From positions 434,001 to 498,000 of the forward strand of contig NZ_WNLP01000001.1 in the NCBI RefSeq assembly GCF_009727065.1: a stretch of DNA of 64,000 nt, written 5' to 3'. Within the stretch, counting starts at the first letter, position 1; each line of letters opens with the position of its first letter. Shown here piece by piece: positions 39,137 to 49,144 of the stretch. The stretch comes from Bifidobacterium canis. Lineage in GTDB: Bacteria > Actinomycetota > Actinomycetes > Actinomycetales > Bifidobacteriaceae. Below the pieces are notes generated by a model. It searched no databases. It was not told the DNA's origin and saw only the letters and a list, made by a program, of their open reading frames with translations. The translations under genes were made by a program, and so were the position numbers.

Positions 39137-42100
39137 ATGGACACGAGTGCGAACGTTTCACCGAGTACGCGAGACATCATTCACGCAGGCCTGCAGAACA
39201 TCAGCCGTTCCAAGGAACTCATAGCCGACGTCTGCAATGCCGGTGATCTCGACGTCACCGGCATGCAACTGCTCGCGCAACTCGCCGACAGCGAGGATCC
39301 AGACACAGCGCTATCCACGTTGCGCGACCTGCTGCTCGACCTGCATGCGCGCGACCTGCAACTACGCACGCTCCTTGAAAACCATTCCGCGCACACGCTC
39401 ATCCAAGTATTGGGCGCCAGCAGCCAGCTCGGCATGCTCATGCGCAGCCGTCCGGAACTGATCCGCGCGGCGGGCATCGACCCCGACCGCCAAGCCGACT
39501 ACACGGCCGAACAGCGAACAGCGGCGATGCTTGACGCCATCGGTGCACGCACCGACACGCTGACCACAGTCTCCGGAGACACTATCGAACGAATCGTGAC
39601 AAGCACGCCACTCGCCGACGCGACGAACGCGCTGCGCCTCAACTACTACGAGCAACTGTCGGCGATCATGGCCAAAGACGTCACCGCAAACGACCCGATC
39701 GACATCCAACCGACCATCTCCCGCGCGCTGTCTGATCTGGCTGACGCGGCGCTCGAAGGAGCGCTCGCCATCGCGTTGAGCAACGTCAAGGAATCCGAAC
39801 GCCTGCGCTTCACCATCATCGGCATGGGCAAACTCGGTGCGCAGGAACTCAACTATGTGTCTGACGTCGACCTCATCTACGTCGTCGAACCGGTCGATGA
39901 AGACCTCACGCAAAGCGCGTTGACGAAAATCGGTTCGAAAATCGCGATGCTCATGCAGAAAATCTGCCAATCGGTGATGCCAGGCGTCACCGAACCGTCA
40001 TTATGGCAGATCGACGGGGCGCTGCGACCGGAAGGCAAGGACGGTCCGCTCGTGCGCAGGCTCGACTCGCACAAGGCATACTACGAACAGTGGGCGGAAA
40101 ACTGGGAGTTCCAGGCACTGCTCAAAGCGCGCGCCGTGGCGGGGGACCGCCAGTTGGGCGACGACTACATGAGCATGGCGAGCTCGTTCGTGTGGCAGGC
40201 GGCGCAACGCAAGGATTTCGTCTCCGACTGCCAGCGCATGCGCGAACGTGTGGAGAACCTCATCGCGCCGGCATTGCGCGACCGCGAGATCAAACTCGGC
40301 AGAGGCGGCCTGCGCGACGTGGAATTCACCGTGCAGATGCTCCAACTCGTGCACGGCCGCACCGACGACTCACTGCACGTTCGCGCCACATTGGACGCGC
40401 TGCAGGCGCTCTCCGACGGCGGATACGTGTCACGCAAGCAAGCGAAGGCGCTCGCTCATGACTACCGGTTCGAACGTGTGCTCGAGCATCGCCAGCAGAT
40501 GTGGATGTTGAAGCGCACGCACCTGTTCCCCGACATGGGCAAGGCGAACGTCGGCGGTCTGGAGAAGAAACGCACCATCAATCTCGAGGAGCTCGACCAG
40601 AACACCGAACTGCACCGTTTGGCACGCGTGTTCGGCTGGCATCCCGAAGAGCTCGTCACCCACTTCGACGAGACACGGCAGGAGATCAGGCACCTGCACA
40701 ACGACATCTATTACCGGCCGATGCTGCCGATCAGCGCGGAGAACGGCGACGAAACCGTCGAACTGCCGGAGCATGCGATCATCGACCGCTACGAGGCGAT
40801 CGGTTTCGCCGACCCGCAGGCCGCATTGCGCCACGTGCGCACGCTGACCGACGGGTTGACCCGCGCGGCGAAGATCAACCGCATCATTCTGCCCGCCGTG
40901 CTGCGTTGGCTCGGCGAGGGGCAGAACCCCGACATGGGTCTGCTCAACTGGAGCAAACTCGAGCAGAACTTCGGTTCGGGCAGCGAATACCTGGGATTCC
41001 TGCGTGATTCCCCGTCGGCGGCGCAACGCCTATGCCACGTGCTGTCGAATTCACGATTCCTCGGCGACGCGCTCAACAAATCCTCCGAATCGATTCGTTG
41101 GCTCGGCGACGACACGTTGCTGCACGCGCGCACACGAGACAGCCTCGACGTGCAATGCCAGGCGATCATCAACCGTTACGATGATTCGATCAACGAGGCC
41201 GCGACGATGCTGCGTGCGATGCGCCGCCATGAGATCGAACGCATCGGCCTGGGGTGGATGAACGATGTGATCACATCGGCCGACGCGTTGATCGGCATGA
41301 CGGATGTGTATGACGCGATCATGCAGGCATCGTTGCAATGGTCGGTGCGCGACTACATGAAGCGGAACGGTTTGGCCGAACCGCAGGCGCATCTCGCCGT
41401 GATCGGCATGGGTCGCTATGGCGGACGCGAGGTCAACTTCAGCTCGGACGCCGACGTGATCATCATCTACCGTCCCGCGCACGATTCCGATGACGCCTCG
41501 GCGAATCTGTTCGCCCGCAAGGTGCAGGAGCAGATGCGCATGATGCTCATGGGTCCCGCCTCGTTGGAGCCGAAGATCGAGCTCGACATGGATCTGCGTC
41601 CCGAAGGCAAGAACGGCCCGCTTGTGCGCTCCTACGCGTCATGCGAGGAGTATTACCGTTCGTGGGCGAGCGTGTGGGAGCGTCAGGCATTGCTGCGCGC
41701 GCGCTTCACCGCCGGCGACGAGGAATTGGCGCAGGATTTCCTGACGAACATCGTCGACCCGTTCCGATACCCGGCGACTGAACTGACCGAAGACCAGTTG
41801 CAGGAGATCCGCAAGCTCAAGGCACGCATGGAGGCGGAGCGGTTGCCGAGGGGCGTGCGCCGCGAACGGCATCTCAAACTCGGCAAAGGAGGACTCTCCG
41901 ACGTCGAATGGACCGTGCAACTGCTGCAGCTCCAGCATGCGCATGAGATCGAGGACCTGCGCGTCACCTCGACGATGGGAGCGTTGGAGGCGCTGGTGCA
42001 CGGTGGCCTGATGGACGTGGAGGATGCGACGATTCTCGCGGACGCCTGGCGCATGTGCACGGCGGCACGCAACGGCAACTATTTATGGAGCGGGCGTGCG

Positions 42101-42265
42101 AACCGCGCCGACGTGCTCTCCGACCTGCAGACCGATTTAAGCGGTATCGGCACCTACCTCGGCTACGACCCCAACCACGGCCAGCAGTTCGAGAACGACA
42201 TCCTCTCGCAGATGCGCAAAAGCCGTGAAGTGTGCGAACGCCTGTTCTACGGCGTCGAAGAGTGA
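39137..42265 (+). CDS. glnE: GlnE glutamine synthetase adenylyltransferase/deadenylase
   Basis: A 1042-residue bifunctional enzyme with two nucleotidyltransferase halves: IGMGKLGAQELNYVSDVDLIYV near residue 231 (deadenylylating) and IGMGRYGGREVNFSSDADVIII near residue 755 (adenylylating). Each is followed by a helical GlnD-UR domain (IKLGRGGLRDVEFTVQMLQL; LKLGKGGLSDVEWTVQLLQL). It controls glutamine synthetase by adenylylation in response to nitrogen. The ATG at 39137 has no strong site nearby. It is a stand-alone gene here. Confidence 0.95.
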   Translation: MDTSANVSPSTRDIIHAGLQNISRSKELIADVCNAGDLDVTGMQLLAQLADSEDPDTALSTLRDLLLDLHARDLQLRTLLENHSAHTLIQVLGASSQLGMLMRSRPELIRAAGIDPDRQADYTAEQRTAAMLDAIGARTDTLTTVSGDTIERIVTSTPLADATNALRLNYYEQLSAIMAKDVTANDPIDIQPTISRALSDLADAALEGALAIALSNVKESERLRFTIIGMGKLGAQELNYVSDVDLIYVVEPVDEDLTQSALTKIGSKIAMLMQKICQSVMPGVTEPSLWQIDGALRPEGKDGPLVRRLDSHKAYYEQWAENWEFQALLKARAVAGDRQLGDDYMSMASSFVWQAAQRKDFVSDCQRMRERVENLIAPALRDREIKLGRGGLRDVEFTVQMLQLVHGRTDDSLHVRATLDALQALSDGGYVSRKQAKALAHDYRFERVLEHRQQMWMLKRTHLFPDMGKANVGGLEKKRTINLEELDQNTELHRLARVFGWHPEELVTHFDETRQEIRHLHNDIYYRPMLPISAENGDETVELPEHAIIDRYEAIGFADPQAALRHVRTLTDGLTRAAKINRIILPAVLRWLGEGQNPDMGLLNWSKLEQNFGSGSEYLGFLRDSPSAAQRLCHVLSNSRFLGDALNKSSESIRWLGDDTLLHARTRDSLDVQCQAIINRYDDSINEAATMLRAMRRHEIERIGLGWMNDVITSADALIGMTDVYDAIMQASLQWSVRDYMKRNGLAEPQAHLAVIGMGRYGGREVNFSSDADVIIIYRPAHDSDDASANLFARKVQEQMRMMLMGPASLEPKIELDMDLRPEGKNGPLVRSYASCEEYYRSWASVWERQALLRARFTAGDEELAQDFLTNIVDPFRYPATELTEDQLQEIRKLKARMEAERLPRGVRRERHLKLGKGGLSDVEWTVQLLQLQHAHEIEDLRVTSTMGALEALVHGGLMDVEDATILADAWRMCTAARNGNYLWSGRANRADVLSDLQTDLSGIGTYLGYDPNHGQQFENDILSQMRKSREVCERLFYGVEE

Positions 42266-42375
42266 CGCTCCGTCGTGCTTGGGCGAAGCGTGTCGCTTAG
42301 GCACGTGGTCGGGGTATAGTTAACTAGGTCACTTCGGTGATCACCTTGAAAAGCATCTGCACGAAAGGTGAGTCA

Positions 42376-43365
42376 TTGTCTAGCGTAGAATCTCACGCAA
42401 CAGGACGTTCCATTGTCGGTAAAAGCGTCATCACTCTTGATGATCTTTCCGTTCCCCAAATACAAGAATTGCTGCATAAAGCGCAATACATCGATTCTCA
42501 TCGTAAAGAAGTGGCACACACCTGTGATGGCAGAGTGTTGGCCACTTTGTTTTATGAGCCGAGCACACGCACACGCCTGAGTTTCGAAACCGCGATGCTG
42601 CGCTTGGGCGGCAAGGTGATCGGTTTCGCCGGCGCGCAGCTCTCGTCGGTCACCAAAGGCGAGTCGATCAGCGATACGCTCAAAACGGTGTCGAACTACG
42701 TCGATGTGGTCGCCATCCGCCATCCCAAGGAAGGTGCCGCGCTGGTTGCCGCCGACGCCGCCGGAGTGCCGGTCATCAACGCCGGTGACGGCGGTCACAT
42801 GCACCCTACGCAGACGTTGGCCGATCTGGCGACATTGCAGTCGAGGTTCGGTCGCGTCAACAACCTGACGATCGGCCTGTGCGGTGACCTGACCTTCGGA
42901 CGCACCGTGCATTCGCTGATCGAAACGCTGTGCCGGTTTGGCAATGTGCGTTTCATCCTCATCTCGCCGAAGGAACTCAAGACCCCGCAATATGTGATCA
43001 ACCGCATCAAGGCGACGCCGAGCTGCTCGTACGAGGAGGTCACCGATCTGAGTTCGGTGATAGGCGACCTCGACGCCCTGTATATGACCCGTGTGCAGAA
43101 GGAACGCTTCTTCAACGAGGACGACTACCTGCGTCTGCGCGACACATACATCCTCGACGAGGCGAAACTGCGCAAGGCCAAGCCGACGATGGCGGTGCTC
43201 CACCCGCTGCCGCGCGTGAACGAGATCGCAGTCGAAGTCGACAACGATCCTCGCGCAGCATATTTCGAACAGGTCAAGAACGGCATGCTCATGCGCATGG
43301 CCTTGGAAAGCTCGGTGCTCGGCGACCAGCTCGCCGGCTATGAGGAGAAGGAGATCACGCTCTAA
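42376..43365 (+). CDS. pyrB: Aspartate carbamoyltransferase catalytic chain
   Basis: A 329-residue ATCase. The carbamoyl-phosphate site is FYEPSTRTRLSFETAMLRLGG, with the GDGGHMHPTQTLADL and HPLPRVNEIAVEVD motifs. It is the first committed step of pyrimidine synthesis. A TTG at 42376 with AAAGGTGA upstream is the best start; a GTG at 42337 gives 13 extra residues that look non-conserved. It opens a seven-gene pyr operon and its stop abuts pyrI. A TATAGT element at 42315-42320 may be the -10 box. Confidence 0.94.
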   Translation: MSSVESHATGRSIVGKSVITLDDLSVPQIQELLHKAQYIDSHRKEVAHTCDGRVLATLFYEPSTRTRLSFETAMLRLGGKVIGFAGAQLSSVTKGESISDTLKTVSNYVDVVAIRHPKEGAALVAADAAGVPVINAGDGGHMHPTQTLADLATLQSRFGRVNNLTIGLCGDLTFGRTVHSLIETLCRFGNVRFILISPKELKTPQYVINRIKATPSCSYEEVTDLSSVIGDLDALYMTRVQKERFFNEDDYLRLRDTYILDEAKLRKAKPTMAVLHPLPRVNEIAVEVDNDPRAAYFEQVKNGMLMRMALESSVLGDQLAGYEEKEITL

Positions 43366-43784
43366 TGGAAGTCACCAGCATTCAGGACGGCATCATCATC
43401 GACCACGTTCCGGCCGGCACCGCGTTGAAGGTGCTCGACTACCTGCGCATCGACCCGGCGACCACGAAACTCGCGCTGATCATGAACACCGACAGCAAAC
43501 GCTACGGTTCCAAAGACATCATCAAGATCGAAGACAACGCAAACATCGACCTCGACGTGCTGGGGCTCGTGGCGCGTCAGGCGACCGTCGACATCATCCA
43601 CGGCGGCCAGATCGTCGACAAGAAGACGCCGACGCTGCCTGAACGCGTCGTCAACGTGATCACCTGCGTGAACCCGCGTTGCGTGACGACCACCGAGCCT
43701 GGCATCGACCAGGTGTTCTACCTCGACCGCACCGACGGCGAGGTGTATCGCTGCAGGTATTGCGACGAGGAAGCGAAGTTCTGA
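43365..43784 (+). CDS. pyrI: Aspartate carbamoyltransferase regulatory chain
   Basis: A 139-residue PyrI. The N-terminal allosteric domain is IIIDHVPAGTALKVLDYLRI; the zinc domain has ITCVNPRCVT followed by YRCRYCDEEAKF (four cysteines). It confers CTP/UTP feedback control on PyrB. Start overlaps the pyrB stop by one base and the stop overlaps the pyrC start by one base (TGATG), so the three are translationally coupled. PyrI is uncommon in Gram-positive bacteria. Confidence 0.94.
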   Translation: MEVTSIQDGIIIDHVPAGTALKVLDYLRIDPATTKLALIMNTDSKRYGSKDIIKIEDNANIDLDVLGLVARQATVDIIHGGQIVDKKTPTLPERVVNVITCVNPRCVTTTEPGIDQVFYLDRTDGEVYRCRYCDEEAKF

Positions 43785-45181
43785 TGGCATTGACGTTCCG
43801 CGACATCACCGTGTGGGACACCGGCGAACGCATCGACCTGGTGGTTCCCGATGATTCACGAGACGAGGTGGTCGACGCCTCGACGCTGACCGTGGCACCC
43901 GGCTTCGAAGACCCGCACGTGCACTTCCGCGACCCGGGGCAGACCTACAAGGAGTCGATGGTCTCCGGATGTGCCGCCGCAGCCAGCGGCGGATACACGA
44001 ACGTGCTCATCATGCCGAACACCGTGCCCGCCATGGATGGTCTGCCCGTGCACGAGGGCGAACCGGGCGCGCGGGAGGTGCTGGACGCCGGCTACCACAC
44101 GGTGATCGACTATCTGCAGCATTACGAGCTCGTGCACAATGTGAAGCTGCCAGTGCGTTATGAGCTGTGCGTGTGCGCCACGAAGGGGAGGGCCGGCAAG
44201 GAGCCGACCGACCCGCAGGATTGGGCGTGGTACATGCCCGGCCATGACGGCGAGAAGGACGCCTACCAGATCGCGCACCCCGTCACGGCGGTGAGCGACG
44301 ACGGTTCCGCGGTTCCCGAACCGGTGCTGCGCCGGGTGTTCGAGAACATCAAGGCAACCGGCACGTATCTGATCGAGCATTGCGAGCACCACGACGTCGG
44401 CGCGGTCAACGAGGGTCCCGTCTCCCGTAAGCTCGGCGTGCCCGGAATACCCGAAGACACCGAACTGGCGATCGTGCAACGTGATATCGACCTGGTGCGC
44501 GAAACCGGGGTGCACGTGCACTTCCAGCATGTGAGCACGGCGATCTCCTTTGACGCGATCCGCAAGGCGAAGGCCGAAGGGCTGCCGATCACCTGCGAAA
44601 CAGCGCCGCACTACCTCGCGTTGAACGACGAGGCGCTGCTCGAATATGGCACGTTGGCGAAGATGAACCCGCCGCTGCGCAGCGAAGCCGACCGCCGGGC
44701 CACGATCGCGGCGATCGCCGACGGCACGGTCGATATGATCGCCACCGACCACGCCCCGCACACGCTCGAGGAGAAGGAACGCGGATTCCTCGAAGCGCCC
44801 AACGGCATCATCGGACTGGAATGCGCGTATGGGGTGTGCCACAAGATCCTCGTGGACGGCGGCTACATCAGCGACCAGCGTCTGATCGAACTCATGTCGC
44901 TCAACCCGGCCACACTCATGGGGCGTCACGCCACCGACATCGCCGGACTGCTCAACACCGCATCGAAGTGCGCGGTGAAACGCACGCTTGACCTGGCGAA
45001 GGTGGAGCATCCGGAAACCGTGGACCTGGTGATCCTCGGATTGAACGACCGGTGGACGGTGGATGCGGACGACTTCCATTCCACCGCACGCAACACCCCG
45101 TTCGACGGGTGGGATGTGAGCGGCAAGCCATATGCCACGATCATCGGCTCGCATCTGGCGTTCAGCAGACTCACCGACTGA
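43784..45181 (+). CDS. pyrC: Dihydroorotase (class I)
   Basis: A 465-residue amidohydrolase with metal site DPHVHFRDPGQ near residue 46, HVHFQHVSTA, and TDHAPHTLEEKERG near residue 322. It cyclises carbamoyl-aspartate to dihydroorotate. The ATG at 43784 overlaps the pyrI TGA. It ends 64 nt before pyrF. Confidence 0.94.
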   Translation: MALTFRDITVWDTGERIDLVVPDDSRDEVVDASTLTVAPGFEDPHVHFRDPGQTYKESMVSGCAAAASGGYTNVLIMPNTVPAMDGLPVHEGEPGAREVLDAGYHTVIDYLQHYELVHNVKLPVRYELCVCATKGRAGKEPTDPQDWAWYMPGHDGEKDAYQIAHPVTAVSDDGSAVPEPVLRRVFENIKATGTYLIEHCEHHDVGAVNEGPVSRKLGVPGIPEDTELAIVQRDIDLVRETGVHVHFQHVSTAISFDAIRKAKAEGLPITCETAPHYLALNDEALLEYGTLAKMNPPLRSEADRRATIAAIADGTVDMIATDHAPHTLEEKERGFLEAPNGIIGLECAYGVCHKILVDGGYISDQRLIELMSLNPATLMGRHATDIAGLLNTASKCAVKRTLDLAKVEHPETVDLVILGLNDRWTVDADDFHSTARNTPFDGWDVSGKPYATIIGSHLAFSRLTD

Positions 45182-45245
45182 ACGCACTACAGCCCACGAG
45201 CAAACACAGCGCACAGCGAAACGGTTACAGGAGATTGGAACACAT

Positions 45246-46196
45246 ATGGATCGACTGATCGAAGCGATCGAAGACAAACAGAACCCCAGTGTCATCGGAC
45301 TCGACCCGACACCGGCCGTGGTGCCGGCCGCCGTCATGGAGGCCTACAGCATCGAGGTCGAAGAGAACGTGGACACCGACGACAATGTGGAGGCCACCGC
45401 CGCCGCTGCCGCCTACTTCGAATACAACCGCGCCATCATTGACGCGGTCTACGACATCGTGCCGGCCGTCAAACCGCAGATCGCCATGTATGAGGCGCTC
45501 GGCCCCGCGGGCATCGACTGCTACACGATGACCTGCGAGTACGCGCGTAGCCGTGGTCTCTACGTGATCGGCGACGTGAAGCGTGGTGACATCGGTTCGA
45601 CGGCCGCCGCCTACGCCCATCACCTCTCCGGTTTCAACGGCAGCGACATCTGGTATGAGGACGCCGTGACCGTCAACCCGTACTTGGGCTCCGACGGCAT
45701 CGAACCATTCATGCAGGCGGCGCAGGAGACCGACCGCGACCTGTTCATCCTGGTGCGCACGTCGAACCCGTCGAGCTCGCAACTGCAGGAACTGGAACTG
45801 GCGTCGGGGGAGCATGTCTACGAGCACGTGGCCGACCTCGTGGAATCCTGGGGCGCTAGCAGCATCGGACGTTTCGGCTATTCGCGCGCAGGCGCTGTCG
45901 TCGGCGCGACGCACCCGGAGGAAGGCGCGCGCCTGCGTGAACGCATGCCGCACACGTTCTTCCTCGTACCCGGCTACGGCGCCCAAGGCGGCACCGCGCA
46001 AAGCGTGGCCGGCATGTTCGACCGCAACGGTTCCGGCGCGATCGTCAACTCGTCGCGCGGCATCATCGGCGCATGGCGTTCCGACGAGCGTTACAGCGAC
46101 GAGATGGAACCGGAGGATGCGCTGGCGATCGTGGCCGAGAACGCCCGCGCCGCAGCCGCCGACATGCGCGACCAGCTGCGCGTCGCCCTCGCCTGA
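45246..46196 (+). CDS. pyrF: Orotidine 5'-phosphate decarboxylase (type 2)
   Basis: A 316-residue OMP decarboxylase of the long, mycobacterial-type subfamily. Motif GDVKRGDIGSTAAAYAHH holds the catalytic Lys-Asp pair; the phosphate loop is LVPGYGAQGGTAQSVAGMF. It makes UMP. The ATG at 45246 has a weak AGGAG site 12 nt upstream. Its position before pyrK differs from the reaction order, as is usual in actinobacterial pyr operons. Confidence 0.94.
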   Translation: MDRLIEAIEDKQNPSVIGLDPTPAVVPAAVMEAYSIEVEENVDTDDNVEATAAAAAYFEYNRAIIDAVYDIVPAVKPQIAMYEALGPAGIDCYTMTCEYARSRGLYVIGDVKRGDIGSTAAAYAHHLSGFNGSDIWYEDAVTVNPYLGSDGIEPFMQAAQETDRDLFILVRTSNPSSSQLQELELASGEHVYEHVADLVESWGASSIGRFGYSRAGAVVGATHPEEGARLRERMPHTFFLVPGYGAQGGTAQSVAGMFDRNGSGAIVNSSRGIIGAWRSDERYSDEMEPEDALAIVAENARAAAADMRDQLRVALA

Positions 46197-46280
46197 ACCG
46201 CGAACCCGCACAGCAATCCACGCAGCACCCTACAGAGCAATCAGAGCAATCCATAAGCAGACAACCAAGCAAGGAGACCC

Positions 46281-47093
46281 ATGTCATCCGCATATTCGCA
46301 CACGGTGGAGGAAGCCGAGGAAGCGGGCTTCATGCCGACGAGACGAACCGTGCTTGTCACGCAGGTCAAGGAACTCGCGCCATCGGTGATCCGCCTGACC
46401 TTCCGCGACGAATTCATCGCAAACCACGTCAAACCCGCCCAGTTCGTCAACCTGTATTCGTCGAACCCGATGCACCTGATGCCACGCCCGTTCGGTGTCA
46501 GCGAGGTCGATGGCGACGAGGTGAGCCTGATCTTCGCCGTCGTGGGCTACGGTACCGAGGAGTTCAGCGAGTTCAAGGCCGGCGACCATGTTGACGTGCT
46601 GGGGCCTCTCGGCAAGCCGTTCAACACGTCCAAGCAGGCGGACTACCTGCTGGTTGGCGGCGGCTTGGGCATCCCGCCGCTGCTCGAAGCAGCGCAGGCC
46701 CTGCAATCTGCGGAAGGCAGCCGCGCCATCGCCGTGTTCGGCTACCGTGACGAACATTTCGCCGACACGTACGCCGCGAAATACGCGGATGAGGTGCACA
46801 GCATCGACGAGTCCGAAGGCAACGTGCTCACCCTGCTCGAACGCCTGTGGCCGAGCCTGCGGGAAAACGGCCGTGAGACGATCATCCTCTCCTGCGGCCC
46901 CACGCCGATGATGAAGGCCGTCGCCCAATGGGCGTCCAAACGCGGCGTCGACGCGCAGTTGAGCATGGAGCAGCGCATGGGATGCGGGTACGGCACCTGC
47001 GTGGCCTGCACGATCGACACGCGCGCCGGACGCGAGAAAGTGTGCGAGGCGGGCCCCGTGTTCACCGCACACCAATTGGGATGGGACGAGTGA
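46281..47093 (+). CDS. pyrK: Dihydroorotate dehydrogenase electron-transfer subunit
   Basis: A 270-residue FAD/2Fe-2S protein of the ferredoxin reductase family. FAD motif is RPFGVSEVDGDEVSLIF, the NAD site VGGGLGIPPLLEAAQAL, and the C-terminal 2Fe-2S ligands are in MEQRMGCGYGTCVACTID. With PyrD it forms the NAD-dependent class 1B enzyme. The ATG at 46281 is internal to a GAGACCC context; an earlier start cannot be excluded, but AAGGAGA at 46269 supports this one. It ends 1 nt before pyrD. Confidence 0.93.
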   Translation: MSSAYSHTVEEAEEAGFMPTRRTVLVTQVKELAPSVIRLTFRDEFIANHVKPAQFVNLYSSNPMHLMPRPFGVSEVDGDEVSLIFAVVGYGTEEFSEFKAGDHVDVLGPLGKPFNTSKQADYLLVGGGLGIPPLLEAAQALQSAEGSRAIAVFGYRDEHFADTYAAKYADEVHSIDESEGNVLTLLERLWPSLRENGRETIILSCGPTPMMKAVAQWASKRGVDAQLSMEQRMGCGYGTCVACTIDTRAGREKVCEAGPVFTAHQLGWDE

Positions 47094-47094
47094 G

Positions 47095-48075
47095 ATGAGC
47101 GAAATGAGCAACATGAGCGTGGATATGGAGATGAACGAAACCCCCACCAGCGTGTATGAACCGCACGAGTGGAAGCATGGCACCGTGGTGGCCGGCATAC
47201 CGTGGAAGAACCCGGTGGGCACCGCCTCCGGCACGTTCCAAGTGGACGCCTGCGGCCGTTTCTACGACGTGAGCCAGCTCGGTAGCGTCACCACAAAGGG
47301 CGTCTCGCCGGTGCCGTGGCTCGGCAATCCGGGCGTACGCACCGCGGAATGCCCGGGCGGTACAGTCAATGCGGTCGGTCTGCAGAATCCGGGCGTCGAC
47401 CACTACCTCGACTATGACCTGCCCAAGCTCAAGAAGCTCGGCGCGACGGTCATCGCCAACGTGGCCGGCCATTGCGACGACGATTACGCGCAGGTGGTGG
47501 AGAAGCTCGCCGATTCGAATGCCGACATGCTGGAGATCAACGTGAGCTGCCCGAACGTGACGCACGGCGGCATGAGCGTGGGCACCGACCCGGTGGCGTT
47601 GAGCCGCCTGATGGACAGGCTTCGCCCGTTGACGAACAAGCCGATGATCGTCAAGCTCACGCCGAACGTCACCGACATCGCAGCCATCGCGAAATCAGCC
47701 GTCGAAGGCGGCGCGGACGCGTTGAGCATGATCAACACGCTCGTCGGCATGCGCATCGACATCCGCACCGGCGAACCGATCATCGCCAACCGCACCGGCG
47801 GCGTCTCCGGTCCCTGCGTCTTCCCGGTCGGCCTGGCATGCGTGTGGCGTGTGCGCACAGCGTTGCCGGATGTGCCGATCATCGGCATCGGCGGCATCGA
47901 CTCCGGCAAGAAGGCGCTCGAATACCTGTACGCCGGTGCGAACGCCGTCGAGGTCGGCGGCGCGGCCCTGTATGACCCGACCGCCCCGATCCGCGTGGCG
48001 CTCGAACTTGAGGAGCTGCTCGATTCACGCCCGCAGCTCACCGAAAAACTCGCCAAGGGCGACACTTGGCGCTGA
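47095..48075 (+). CDS. pyrD: Dihydroorotate dehydrogenase 1B catalytic subunit
   Basis: A 326-residue FMN enzyme. Class 1 active-site Cys is in [18 protein letters not shown] contacts are [14 protein letters not shown] and [31 protein letters not shown]. The N-terminus has about 25 extra residues rich in Met and Glu with two further ATGs at 47104 and 47110, so the start is uncertain. Oxidises dihydroorotate with NAD through PyrK. Confidence 0.94.
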   Translation: MSEMSNMSVDMEMNETPTSVYEPHEWKHGTVVAGIPWKNPVGTASGTFQVDACGRFYDVSQLGSVTTKGVSPVPWLGNPGVRTAECPGGTVNAVGLQNPGVDHYLDYDLPKLKKLGATVIANVAGHCDDDYAQVVEKLADSNADMLEINVSCPNVTHGGMSVGTDPVALSRLMDRLRPLTNKPMIVKLTPNVTDIAAIAKSAVEGGADALSMINTLVGMRIDIRTGEPIIANRTGGVSGPCVFPVGLACVWRVRTALPDVPIIGIGGIDSGKKALEYLYAGANAVEVGGAALYDPTAPIRVALELEELLDSRPQLTEKLAKGDTWR

Positions 48076-48104
48076 ACCTGAACCAAAAAGTGGAGGAGAA
48101 ATCC

Positions 48105-48800
48105 ATGCCAGAGGCATTGCATACACGTTTCACCCAGTTCCTGCTGGAATCGGAGGCATTGAAGTTCGGCTCGTTCACATTGAAGTCCGGACGCCAGTCG
48201 CCGTATTTCATCAACGCAGGCGCGTTCGATGATGGTGCCAAGATCGCCACGCTCGGCGAATTCTACGCCGAGAAGATTCAACACGAGATCGCCGAAGGCC
48301 GTCTGGACTCGCGCATCGACACGGTGTTCGGCCCGGCATACAAGGGCATTCCGTTGGCGGTCTCCACGTCGATCGCATTGCAGAACCGCTACCACGCCAC
48401 CGTCGGCTACACCTTCGACCGCAAGGAGAGGAAGGACCACGGCGACGGAGGCATCATGGTCGGCAAACCATTGCAGGACGGCATGAACGTGCTGCTTGTC
48501 GACGACGTGATGACCGCCGGCACCGCGGTGCGCGAGGTCGTGCCGAAGCTCAAGTCGGTCGCCGACGTCAACATCATCGGCCTCGTGCTCTCCGTGGACC
48601 GCATGGAGAAGACGAAGGACTCCGACCTCTCCGCGGTGCAGGCCGTGGAAAACGAATTCGGGTTCCCTGTGTTCGCCATCGCGAACGTACGCGAGATCTT
48701 CGCCGCTGGCAAGCAGCTCTTCGGCGAGGACGGCGCCCCCTATGTGACCGACCAGATCGCCGTCGCCGCCCAAACCTACCTCGCCCAATACGGTGCGTGA
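48105..48800 (+). CDS. pyrE: Orotate phosphoribosyltransferase
   Basis: A 231-residue type I PRTase. The PRPP loop is [19 protein letters not shown]; the N-terminus has [20 protein letters not shown]. It makes OMP for PyrF. The ATG at 48105 has GGAGGAG upstream, only 29 nt after pyrD. A 71-codon gene of unknown function follows before the operon terminator. Confidence 0.95.
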   Translation: MPEALHTRFTQFLLESEALKFGSFTLKSGRQSPYFINAGAFDDGAKIATLGEFYAEKIQHEIAEGRLDSRIDTVFGPAYKGIPLAVSTSIALQNRYHATVGYTFDRKERKDHGDGGIMVGKPLQDGMNVLLVDDVMTAGTAVREVVPKLKSVADVNIIGLVLSVDRMEKTKDSDLSAVQAVENEFGFPVFAIANVREIFAAGKQLFGEDGAPYVTDQIAVAAQTYLAQYGA

Positions 48801-48821
48801 ACAACAGGCAAAGGAGTGGCC

Positions 48822-49037
48822 ATGCGCAACAGGCTGAAGGAACTCACTCCTGAGGAGATTAAAGAGCAGGAGGAATACATACGCGCTGCAGAACGGAACG
48901 ATACCGTGAATAAGTCAGCCGCTGCGAAAGCCGGTGCAGCACTTGGCCGCGCCAACCATGGTGGCCCGCACCCGATTTGGGTCAAAGACGATGCCGGGCA
49001 GACGGCAGATAAACCCGAATCGCAGCAGAATCAATAA
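48822..49037 (+). CDS. Small hydrophilic protein, unknown, end of pyr operon
   Basis: A 71-residue charged protein, RNRLKELTPEEIKEQEEY at the N-terminus, then Ala/Gly-rich (SAAAKAGAALGRANHGG) and a Gln-rich tail. It has no membrane segment and resembles nothing I know. AAGGAG at 48811-48816 points to the ATG at 48822 rather than the in-frame GTG at 48816. It lies 21 nt after pyrE and just before the terminator, so it is cotranscribed with the pyr genes. Confidence 0.65.
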   Translation: MRNRLKELTPEEIKEQEEYIRAAERNDTVNKSAAAKAGAALGRANHGGPHPIWVKDDAGQTADKPESQQNQ

Positions 49038-49079
49038 AAACTGATGGGGATGGTTCTCAGGGCCATCCCCATCAGTTTT
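49037..49079. terminator. Terminator of the pyr operon
   Basis: A perfect 17-bp stem, AAAACTGATGGGGATGG with CCATCCCCATCAGTTTT, loop 9 nt. A-rich and T-rich feet allow it also to serve the convergent glycohydrolase gene. Confidence 0.9.
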
Positions 49080-49144
49080 ATAACGTGCGGATGAGCGTTT
49101 GCACCGCAAACTGCTCCTAGCAAGTTTTGTGGCGTCGCGAACGG

